DNA of 5,228 bases. It comes from Methanothermococcus okinawensis (lineage in GTDB: Archaea > AGJL01 > Methanococci > Methanococcales > Methanococcaceae). The translations under genes and the position numbers were made by a program. The stretch lies in the NCBI GenBank assembly GCA_015661555.1, contig DQVW01000028.1, positions 1 to 5,228 of the forward strand, read 5' to 3'. The notes beneath the pieces were generated by a model that was given only the letters and a program-made list of their open reading frames with translations, did not search any database and had not been told where the DNA came from. This document shows positions 1-5,228 of the stretch, one piece after another. The first letter of the stretch is position 1; each line of letters starts with the position of its first letter.

Positions 1-9
1 TGGGATATC

Positions 10-1086
10 ATGAACATCCTCATGCCAACTATTTTCCATCCTTACACTGGTGGAATAACCTATCATGTTGATAACGTCATAAAACACCTAACAGATATCT
101 CCCCCTATAACTTTCATATCCTCAACTATAACTTTCAAGGGGAATTGAAAAAACTACCTCCTAACACCTGGGTACATAAGGTTAAATATATCAAGGGGAT
201 AAGAGGACCAACCTACACCTTCATGGGATATTCCATAGGGAAAAAACTAATAGAGAAATACAACATCGAGATCATCCACAGTCACTATGCATTTCCACAG
301 GGTTTCTTAGGTGCACTCCTCAGTGAGAAGTACAACATACCCCATGTATTAACCCTTCATGGTAGTGATGTGTTGCTACTATCCAAACATCCTGTAGGTA
401 AAATACTTTTCAATTACGCCCTTAAACACTGTGACAGGATAATCTGTGTAAGTAAATATCTAAAGGAACAACTTCCCAGGGAGTATCAGGATAAAAGCGA
501 GGTGATATACAACGGTGTAGACTTTAGTATATTCTATGACGAGGGGATAGATGAGGATTACGGTCTCTTTGTAGGCTCCTTTGTGCCACAGAAGGGACTC
601 TATACCCTAATAGAGGCTGTTAAAGATATAGACTTTAAATTTAAGTTTATAGGAGATGGTCCTCTCTTTAGGGAGATCAGGGAGTATATAGAGAGAAAGG
701 GCATTAAAAACATCCAACTTCTAGGGAGAAAGGATCAGATGGAGGTTGCCAAATATATTAGGAGGTGTAGTTTCTTAGTACTTCCCTCCACCTCTGAGGG
801 ACTGGGTATGACCTTACTGGAAGCTATGGCCTCGGGAAAGTGTGTCATAGGATCCAATGTAGGAGGGATCCCAGAGTTGATACGAGACAACTACAACGGC
901 TTTCTATTTGAAGTTAACAACGTGGAGATGTTAAAGGAGAAGATAGAGATACTTGTTAATGATAGGGAATTAAGAAGGAAATTGGGAAAAAAGGGAAGGG
1001 AATTTTCAAAGAGATTCTCCTGGGAAGGTGTTGCCAAAAGGCTAGATACTATCTACAGGGAGGTTAAGGGAGATAGATTAATATAA
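10..1086 (+). CDS. Family 4 glycosyltransferase (GT-B fold, retaining)
   Basis: This 358-residue protein should transfer a sugar from a nucleotide-sugar donor to a glycan or lipid-linked acceptor on the cytoplasmic side of the membrane. The N-terminal acceptor domain (about 1-165) opens with the usual GT4 hydrophobic strand and a glycine-rich loop (GGI, 14-16). It also carries HSHYAFPQG (90-98) and LHGSD (116-120). The C-terminal donor domain (about 180-340) shows VGSFVPQKGL (188-197), IGDGP (214-218), and the EX7E pair E263/E271 in the SEGLGMTLLEAM region, followed by GGIPE (285-289). Length is normal for the family and no membrane segment is evident. The ATG at 10 is chosen because MNILMPTIFHPYTGG is a typical GT4 beginning. 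However, only nine bases precede it, those three codons are open, and the ribosome site is not clearly visible, so a longer start cannot be excluded. Donor and acceptor are unknown. The nearby wecC suggests surface or archaellin glycan synthesis (inference). Confidence 0.9.
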   Translation: MNILMPTIFHPYTGGITYHVDNVIKHLTDISPYNFHILNYNFQGELKKLPPNTWVHKVKYIKGIRGPTYTFMGYSIGKKLIEKYNIEIIHSHYAFPQGFLGALLSEKYNIPHVLTLHGSDVLLLSKHPVGKILFNYALKHCDRIICVSKYLKEQLPREYQDKSEVIYNGVDFSIFYDEGIDEDYGLFVGSFVPQKGLYTLIEAVKDIDFKFKFIGDGPLFREIREYIERKGIKNIQLLGRKDQMEVAKYIRRCSFLVLPSTSEGLGMTLLEAMASGKCVIGSNVGGIPELIRDNYNGFLFEVNNVEMLKEKIEILVNDRELRRKLGKKGREFSKRFSWEGVAKRLDTIYREVKGDRLI

Positions 1087-1110
1087 GAGTAGCAATTTAC
1101 ACCCTATAAC

Positions 1111-1116
1111 GGTGAT
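1111..1116 (+). promoter_or_regulatory. Shine-Dalgarno site of the antiporter gene
   Basis: GGTGAT lies three bases before the ATG at 1120. It matches the complement of the archaeal 16S rRNA 3' end (GGAGGTGATC) and fixes the start of the Na+/H+ antiporter gene. Confidence 0.85.
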
Positions 1117-1119
1117 TCT

Positions 1120-2397
1120 ATGGAGTTAGCCGCTGCCATAGGATATCTTGCCCTATTGCTAATCTCAGGGACATTTATTGCAAAGGTGGGGGAGAGACTA
1201 GGAATACCAGATATACCTTTATTTCTTATATTTGGTTTAATTGTAGGACCTTTTCTAAATATTGTACCTCCAAATCACGCCCAAAGTATCTTTGAATACA
1301 TCGCCAACTTAGGACTTATAATAATCCTCCTAGGAGGAGCATTTGAGATGAGATGGATAGTACTAAGGAAGGTTCTAAAAACAGTGTTAAAGTTGGATAC
1401 CATAGGACTCCTTATTACCATGTTAGTTTCAGGTGTTATCTACAACGTTATCTTCAAAGTACCCCTTTTAAATCCAGTGGGATATCTCTATGGGGCTATA
1501 ACCTGTGCCACAGATCCTGCCACCCTTATCCCTATCTTCTCAAAGTCAGATATAGATCCAAAACTGGCAATAACCTTGGAGGCTGAGAGCGTATTCAACG
1601 ACCCTCTAGGCATAGTACTTACCAATATAGTTCTCGCCACTTTGGGACTGGCCAAGTCCCTAAACCCCCTTCTTAACTTCCTATCCCTTACCCTAGGAGG
1701 TATAATTCTAGGAATACTGGGGGGAAAACTCTTTGAGATGCTGTTTTTAAAGTATGATTTCAAGGAGTACCTTACACCCCTCTTTATTGGGTTGGCCCTT
1801 TTCCTCTGGTACTTTGGAGATGAGATATTTCCCTCTTTAACAGGTTATGAGATAAGTGGCTTTATGGCAGTAGCTATTATGGGCCTCTACCTGGGAAACA
1901 CCCTTACCAAGTATCATCAAAAGACCAACTATATCAGAAGCATGGTAAGGTTCTGCGAGGAGCTATCTACAATATTTAGAATACTTATCTTTATATTTCT
2001 GGGAGCCAGTATCAGTTTAGTTATTCTTGAGAGGTACTGGATCTTTGGATTACTCTGTGCACTGGGGTCTATATTTATAGCTAGACCCTTAGGTGTTTTC
2101 ATTGCAACCTCCATCCCTCCTGCAATCCCCCTTAAGGAGAGGATATACTTTGCCTTAGAGGGTCCAAGGGGTGTAGTACCTGCGGCACTATCTGCCACGG
2201 TATACAGTGTAATAAATACTAACTCCCATCTTATCCCTCCAACTATCACCAAGTACCTTCCACCTCATGAGATTGCAGGATCTATACTTGTAGCTACCTT
2301 TCTAACCATACTCCTCAGTGTAATCCTCGAGGCCTCCTGGGCAGAACCTCTCTATAGGAAACTTTTTAAGGAGAATCCTCACTCCAATTTGAGATAA
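1120..2397 (+). CDS. nhaP: Na+/H+ antiporter, NhaP1 type (CPA1 family)
   Basis: This is a 425-residue polytopic membrane protein that exchanges Na+ for H+ across the cytoplasmic membrane, for sodium and pH homeostasis. From memory it closely resembles M. jannaschii NhaP1 (MJ0057, about 426 residues, 13 helices) along its whole length. The ion-site residues are all present: T131-D132 in the ATDPAT unwound segment, E154 and E156 in LEAES, and the CPA1-type N160-D161 pair in VFNDPLG. R322 (ARPLG) and R350 (LEGPRGVVPAAL) also match conserved family arginines. Hydrophobic stretches run from about residue 5 to 405, with a short charged tail after LEASWAEP. The ATG is fixed by a strong GGTGAT three bases upstream. 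The gene follows the glycosyltransferase by 33 bases and precedes wecC by 29, consistent with cotranscription. Sodium/proton exchange suits a methanogen, whose methyltransferase step pumps Na+. No key residue is missing. Confidence 0.95.
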   Translation: MELAAAIGYLALLLISGTFIAKVGERLGIPDIPLFLIFGLIVGPFLNIVPPNHAQSIFEYIANLGLIIILLGGAFEMRWIVLRKVLKTVLKLDTIGLLITMLVSGVIYNVIFKVPLLNPVGYLYGAITCATDPATLIPIFSKSDIDPKLAITLEAESVFNDPLGIVLTNIVLATLGLAKSLNPLLNFLSLTLGGIILGILGGKLFEMLFLKYDFKEYLTPLFIGLALFLWYFGDEIFPSLTGYEISGFMAVAIMGLYLGNTLTKYHQKTNYIRSMVRFCEELSTIFRILIFIFLGASISLVILERYWIFGLLCALGSIFIARPLGVFIATSIPPAIPLKERIYFALEGPRGVVPAALSATVYSVINTNSHLIPPTITKYLPPHEIAGSILVATFLTILLSVILEASWAEPLYRKLFKENPHSNLR

Positions 2398-2417
2398 CAA
2401 AGTTATGATAAGTACCT

Positions 2418-2423
2418 GGTGGT
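2418..2423 (+). promoter_or_regulatory. Shine-Dalgarno site of wecC
   Basis: GGTGGT lies three bases before the ATG at 2427. It differs from GGTGAT by one base, and that base can still pair as G-U with the 16S tail. It supports this ATG over the out-of-frame ATG at 2405. Confidence 0.7.
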
Positions 2424-2426
2424 CTA

Positions 2427-3704
2427 ATGGAAAGAAGGATAGAAAAGATATGTGTAATTGGATTGGGCTATATAGGGCTACCTACCGCCTCCATGCTTGC
2501 AAACCATGGCTACAGGGTAGTTGGTGTGGACATAGACAGGGAAAGGGTAAAGAGTATAGAGGAGGGGAGTTTAAATATAGTGGAGCCTGGTTTAAAGACC
2601 CTTGTAAGTGGTGCTATAAACTCTGGTAATTTAAAGGTGAAGACCACTCCAGAGGATGCAGATGCCTATATTATATGTGTACCTACACCTGTAAAGTGGG
2701 AGAACAACCTACCAAAATGTGACCTCTCCTATGTCTACAACGCCATAGAGAGTATAAAACCTCATTTAAATGATGGAAATCTAATAATCATAGAGAGTAC
2801 AGTACCTCCCAGAACTACCGAGAGGATATATCAATATTTAAACAACGGTAGAAAGATATACATGGCCTACTGTCCTGAGAGGGTACTACCTGGTAAGATA
2901 CTTAAGGAGCTTGTGGAGAACGACAGGATTATTGGAGGGGTGAATAGGGAATCTGCAGAGTTGGCAAAGGAGATATACTCCTCCTTTGTCGATGGGAATA
3001 TTTACATAACTGACTCCACCACCGCCGAGATGGTAAAACTTATGGAGAATACCTACAGGGATGTAAATATAGCTCTTGCCAATGAGTTTGCAAAGATCTG
3101 CGAGGAGATTAAGGTAAATGTATGGGAGGCCATAGCCCTTGCCAATAAGCATCCCAGGGTAAATATACTCAACCCTGGTCCAGGAGTGGGAGGGCATTGT
3201 ATAAGTGTAGATCCCTGGTTTATAGTGGAAGTCTATAAGAATGCAAAACTTATAAGGTGTGCAAGGGAGTTAAATGACGGTATGCCCTACTACGTCTGCG
3301 ACCTCCTCTGTAAGGAGCTTGAGAGGAGGGGAATAGAGAATGCAAAGGTTGCCATATTTGGGGTTGCCTACAAGGGAAATGTAGAGGATACAAGGGAGAG
3401 TCCTGGGAGGAAGGTAATAGAGTATCTCCTCTCCAAGGGTATCTCTATCTCCATATACGACCCCTATGTAAAGACCTTTGATTATCCACTGGAGGATTTA
3501 AAGGACGCTGTTAAAAATGCCGACGCCATCCTGGTTATAACAGATCATAAAGATTTTAAAAACTTCAAAGAGGAGGAGATTAGAGAGATATACAGATTGA
3601 TGAGAAATAAGATAGTAATGGATACCAGGAATATAATTAAGAGGGAGCTCTGGAGGAAGGTTGGCTTCTATGTGAAGTTGTTGGGAGATGGTAAAGGGGA
3701 ATAG
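2427..3704 (+). CDS. wecC: UDP-N-acetyl-D-mannosamine dehydrogenase
   Basis: This cytoplasmic enzyme should oxidise UDP-ManNAc to UDP-ManNAcA in two NAD+-dependent steps. In Methanococcus maripaludis the corresponding enzyme (MMP0706) feeds aminosugar acids into glycoprotein glycans. The 425-residue protein has the three UDP-sugar dehydrogenase domains in order. The N-terminal Rossmann domain has GLGYIGLP (12-19), with D35 at the end of strand 2, CVPTP (84-88) and ESTVPPRTT (123-131). The central domain carries CPERVLPGK (149-157), K204 and N208 (KLMEN), and the catalytic C258 in GPGVGGHCISVDPW. The C-terminal domain begins with FGVAYKGNVEDTRESP (311-326). The ERVLPGK and NPGPGVGGHCISVDPWF signatures favour the ManNAc enzyme over UDP-glucose or GDP-mannose dehydrogenases, but substrate choice needs assay. 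It lies 29 bases after the antiporter gene. Its TAG stop directly abuts the stop of convergent ftsY. Confidence 0.9.
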   Translation: MERRIEKICVIGLGYIGLPTASMLANHGYRVVGVDIDRERVKSIEEGSLNIVEPGLKTLVSGAINSGNLKVKTTPEDADAYIICVPTPVKWENNLPKCDLSYVYNAIESIKPHLNDGNLIIIESTVPPRTTERIYQYLNNGRKIYMAYCPERVLPGKILKELVENDRIIGGVNRESAELAKEIYSSFVDGNIYITDSTTAEMVKLMENTYRDVNIALANEFAKICEEIKVNVWEAIALANKHPRVNILNPGPGVGGHCISVDPWFIVEVYKNAKLIRCARELNDGMPYYVCDLLCKELERRGIENAKVAIFGVAYKGNVEDTRESPGRKVIEYLLSKGISISIYDPYVKTFDYPLEDLKDAVKNADAILVITDHKDFKNFKEEEIREIYRLMRNKIVMDTRNIIKRELWRKVGFYVKLLGDGKGE

Positions 3705-4745
3705 TTAATCTTTAAACAGCCTCTCTATCATCCACTCTGGAGTGAACTCCTCCAAGTCCTCATACCTCTGTCCAGTTCCCAGGAATAGTATAGGCTTCCC
3801 AATGGCGTAGGCTATAGAGAGTGCAGCACCACCCTTGGCATCTGCATCTACCTTAGTCAATATTACACCGTCAAAATCCACAACCCTGTTGAACTCCTGG
3901 GCCTGGACTATGGCGTCGTTACCTGTGAGGGCATCCCCTACGAATATCACCAGGTCAGGTTTTGTTACCCTCACAACCTTCCTAATCTCCTCCATGAGGT
4001 TTACATTTGTAGCCTGCCGCCCTGCAGTATCTGCCAGTACCACATCTATACCCCTAGCCTTCGCATGCTCTATTGCATCGTAGATTACAGCTGCACTGTC
4101 AGCCCCCCTCTGCTGCTTTATCACCTTGACACCTATCCTCCTGGCGTGCTCCTCCAGTTGCTCTATGGCACCGGCTCTAAAGGTATCCCCCGCCGCAAGA
4201 ACTACAGAGTACCCCTTCTTCTTTAAAAGATATGCAAGTTTAGCTATGGTGGTAGTCTTTCCAGTTCCATTTATTCCCACAAAGAGGATAACTGTAGGCT
4301 CTCCTTTTTTCCTCTTCTCCTCGATAATCTTGTAAATATCTACTTTCTTCTGGGACAGGATCTCCTTTATAGCCTTTTTAAGGGCCTCCTTAACTACCTC
4401 CTCAGGATCCTCCTGGGGTCCTATCCTTCTACCCACAAGTTGATCTCTCAGGGATTGGATAAGTTTCTCAGTAACCTCGTAAGCCACATCTGCCTCTAAA
4501 AGTTCCAACTCCAACTCCTCCAAAACCTCCTCCACATCCTCCTCAGTTAATACAACCTCCTTTCCAAGGGCTCTCTTTATAGTCTTAGTTATCTTAAATC
4601 TGTCTAGGAGACCTATACTTTTATCCTCTTTCTTCACCTCACCTGATGCGCTCTCAACCTTCTCCTCTTTCCCTCCCTTGGAGTATACCATCTCACTTAA
4701 TTTAGATACAGCCTTGTTAAGTTTCTCCTTTAAACTTTTAAACAA
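3705..4745 (-). CDS. ftsY: Signal recognition particle receptor FtsY (SRP GTPase)
   Basis: FtsY receives SRP54-bound ribosome-nascent chain complexes at the membrane and hands them to the Sec translocon through paired GTP hydrolysis. The 346-residue protein has a short N-terminal region: an amphipathic lysine-rich helix (1-20), likely membrane-contacting, then a charged, low-complexity linker (22-43). The helical N domain follows (about 45-135) and then the NG GTPase domain: G1 GINGTGKTTT (157-166), the SRP-GTPase insertion DTFRAGAIEQL (187-197), G3 DTAGR (239-243), GDALTGNDA (270-278), G4 TKVD (297-300) leading into DADAKGGAALS, and G5 GTGQ (323-326). There is no transmembrane helix and no methionine-rich M domain, which rules out SRP54. 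The start is TTG, selected because GGTGAT sits three bases before it. The next ATG (codon 19) would delete the amphipathic helix. The gene is convergent with wecC and divergent from the RNA-binding protein gene. Confidence 0.97.
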   Translation of the reverse strand: MFKSLKEKLNKAVSKLSEMVYSKGGKEEKVESASGEVKKEDKSIGLLDRFKITKTIKRALGKEVVLTEEDVEEVLEELELELLEADVAYEVTEKLIQSLRDQLVGRRIGPQEDPEEVVKEALKKAIKEILSQKKVDIYKIIEEKRKKGEPTVILFVGINGTGKTTTIAKLAYLLKKKGYSVVLAAGDTFRAGAIEQLEEHARRIGVKVIKQQRGADSAAVIYDAIEHAKARGIDVVLADTAGRQATNVNLMEEIRKVVRVTKPDLVIFVGDALTGNDAIVQAQEFNRVVDFDGVILTKVDADAKGGAALSIAYAIGKPILFLGTGQRYEDLEEFTPEWMIERLFKD

Positions 4746-4748
4746 GGT

Positions 4749-4754
4749 ATCACC
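4749..4754 (-). promoter_or_regulatory. Shine-Dalgarno site deciding the TTG start of ftsY
   Basis: Read on the minus strand, GGTGAT ends three bases before the TTG at 4745-4743. This is the same spacing as in the antiporter gene at 1111-1120, and it makes the non-ATG start convincing. The in-frame ATG at 4691-4689 has only a weak GTGAG directly against it. Confidence 0.85.
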
Positions 4755-4762
4755 CTTTTATT

Positions 4763-4770
4763 TTTATATC
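4763..4770 (+). promoter_or_regulatory. Probable TATA box of the RNA-binding protein gene
   Basis: TTTATATC matches the methanogen TATA box TTTATATA at seven of eight bases. Transcription starting about 25 bases downstream, near 4792, would give a leader of roughly 18 bases containing the Shine-Dalgarno site at 4800. No clear BRE is visible upstream of it. The start site is inferred, not seen. Confidence 0.5.
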
Positions 4771-4777
4771 CCACTAT

Positions 4778-4796
4778 TATACTTTGGTATACTAAA
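4778..4796 (-). promoter_or_regulatory. Probable TATA region for ftsY
   Basis: On the minus strand two AGTATA elements occur at 4793-4788 and 4783-4778, ten bases apart, in the AT-rich sequence upstream of ftsY. Either could bind TBP. The outer one would place the transcript start near 4765, leaving a leader of about 20 bases that keeps the GGTGAT site. The inner one would start transcription at the edge of that site. The choice between them is inference. Confidence 0.4.
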
Positions 4797-4799
4797 AAA

Positions 4800-4805
4800 G
4801 GTGAG
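4800..4805 (+). promoter_or_regulatory. Shine-Dalgarno site of the RNA-binding protein gene
   Basis: GGTGAG, four bases before the ATG at 4810, pairs with the 16S tail through GGTGA. A GTG at 4801 is also in frame but lies inside this site, so ATG is preferred. Confidence 0.7.
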
Positions 4806-4809
4806 GGAT

Positions 4810-5228
4810 ATGTCAAAGGTGGATGTGTCGAATATCCAGATCTCCTCAATATCCCATGCTACAGAGGATGACAACAAGGTCTTAGAGGCCATGGCCTTCT
4901 TTTTACCAGAGGATATCGATGATGAAGATGTGGAGATTGAGACTGTTGAAAACCAGGGATGCTTTGGAAATCCTATAAAGGTCCATACCATCACCGTGAA
5001 TAAGGGTAAGGTGGCCAGGAAGGTATTTAAGCGCATCATGGAGTTGATAAAGTCTAAGGAGAAAAATGTGAATAAGTTAAAGGGGGATATTGACCTAAGG
5101 ATTGAGAAGAGTAAGATATACCTTAGGTTCAATAAACAGAAGGCCTACCTTGGGGAGTGTGATCTCGTTGACGGGGATGACGTGGTAAGGATTGTGATAA
5201 ACTTTAAGATATTCTCCCCTAAGAACAA
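4810..5228 (+). CDS. RNA-binding protein, COG1325 / PF01877 family (predicted exosome-associated), partial at 3' end
   Basis: The reading frame is open from the ATG at 4810 to the window edge, giving 139 codons plus two bases with no stop. The translation begins MSKVDVSNIQISSISHATED. It shows the family's HATEDDNKVLEA (16-27) followed by FFLPEDI (30-36), FGNPI (52-56), a basic helical middle (about 66-92), and the LRFNKQKAYLGE block (104-116) ending in a strand RIVINFKIFSP. This order matches archaeal proteins described as predicted exosome subunits or dsRBD-like-fold RNA-binding proteins; related members include the UPF0201 group. The biochemical role is not established, and assignment is from memory of the family pattern. 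Families of this type are about 135-150 residues, so only a few C-terminal residues are probably missing. An acidic run (DIDDEDVEIE, 35-44) is notable. It is transcribed divergently from ftsY across 64 bases. Confidence 0.8.
   Translation, partial: MSKVDVSNIQISSISHATEDDNKVLEAMAFFLPEDIDDEDVEIETVENQGCFGNPIKVHTITVNKGKVARKVFKRIMELIKSKEKNVNKLKGDIDLRIEKSKIYLRFNKQKAYLGECDLVDGDDVVRIVINFKIFSPKN

Noticed and set aside
1198..2084. Six CTAG tetramers in the antiporter gene, none seen by eye in wecC
   Set aside because: CTAG can be a restriction-avoided word, but a rough expectation for this base composition is about 19 in the window against about 10 seen. The uneven placement is too few counts to mean anything.
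1353..2252. Open frames inside the antiporter gene on both strands (1353-1586 +, 1488-1763 -, 1929-2252 -)
   Set aside because: They lie wholly within a well-supported NhaP gene, encode no recognisable domain and lack convincing ribosome sites, so they are shadows of the real gene.
2405..2629. Small plus-strand frame starting at ATG 2405
   Set aside because: It overlaps wecC in another frame, gives a tryptophan/lysine-rich product without a recognisable domain, and lacks a GGTGAT-like site.
3551..3567. T-rich run on the minus strand downstream of ftsY as a possible terminator
   Set aside because: It is short, interrupted by A residues, and lies about 140 bases inside wecC. It is not strong enough to call without transcript ends.
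3835..4335. Plus-strand frames antisense to ftsY (3835-4083 and 4126-4335)
   Set aside because: They mirror highly conserved SRP GTPase codons on the minus strand. The reading frame is a by-product of that gene.
4764..5132. Minus-strand open frame of 122 codons overlapping the divergent intergenic region
   Set aside because: It is antisense to the recognisable RNA-binding protein gene on the plus strand, and its serine/phenylalanine-rich sequence is typical of a reverse-strand shadow.

Overview
The window looks like a piece of a thermophilic methanogen chromosome from the order Methanococcales (Archaea). The evidence is archaeal-type protein families, start sites preceded by GGTGAT-like Shine-Dalgarno sequences a few bases from the start codon, AGG/AGA-rich arginine codons, and a sodium/proton antiporter that closely resembles, from memory, the well-studied NhaP1 of Methanocaldococcus jannaschii. 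GC counted by hand on four 60-base lines was 33-43%. That seems richer than the roughly 31% typical of Methanocaldococcus, so a less AT-rich relative is possible. The genus cannot be settled from the sequence alone.

Layout. Three genes run rightward in close succession (gaps of 33 and 29 bases): a family-4 glycosyltransferase (10-1086), an NhaP1-type Na+/H+ antiporter (1120-2397) and a UDP-N-acetyl-D-mannosamine dehydrogenase, wecC (2427-3704). I see no clear promoter in either gap, so they are probably one transcript whose promoter lies left of the window. The SRP receptor ftsY (3705-4745) lies on the minus strand and meets wecC tail to tail with no base between the two stop codons. A 64-base divergent promoter region (4746-4809) separates ftsY from a rightward gene for a COG1325-type RNA-binding protein (4810 to the window end), whose stop codon lies outside the window.

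How the genes work together. The glycosyltransferase and WecC fit surface glycan synthesis. WecC supplies UDP-ManNAcA, a sugar donor used in the N-linked glycans of Methanococcales surface proteins and archaellins, and a GT4 enzyme could use this or another sugar nucleotide. The antiporter between them has no evident biochemical link to glycan synthesis. FtsY docks ribosome-SRP complexes at the membrane. The RNA-binding protein belongs to a family predicted to work with RNA processing or the exosome.

Overall this is an ordinary stretch of core archaeal genes. I found no mobile element, CRISPR array, RNA gene or convincing new system. The most notable points are the zero-gap convergent gene pair, the TTG start of ftsY, the antiporter placed between two glycan genes, and the compact divergent promoter with 10-bp-phased TATACT repeats.
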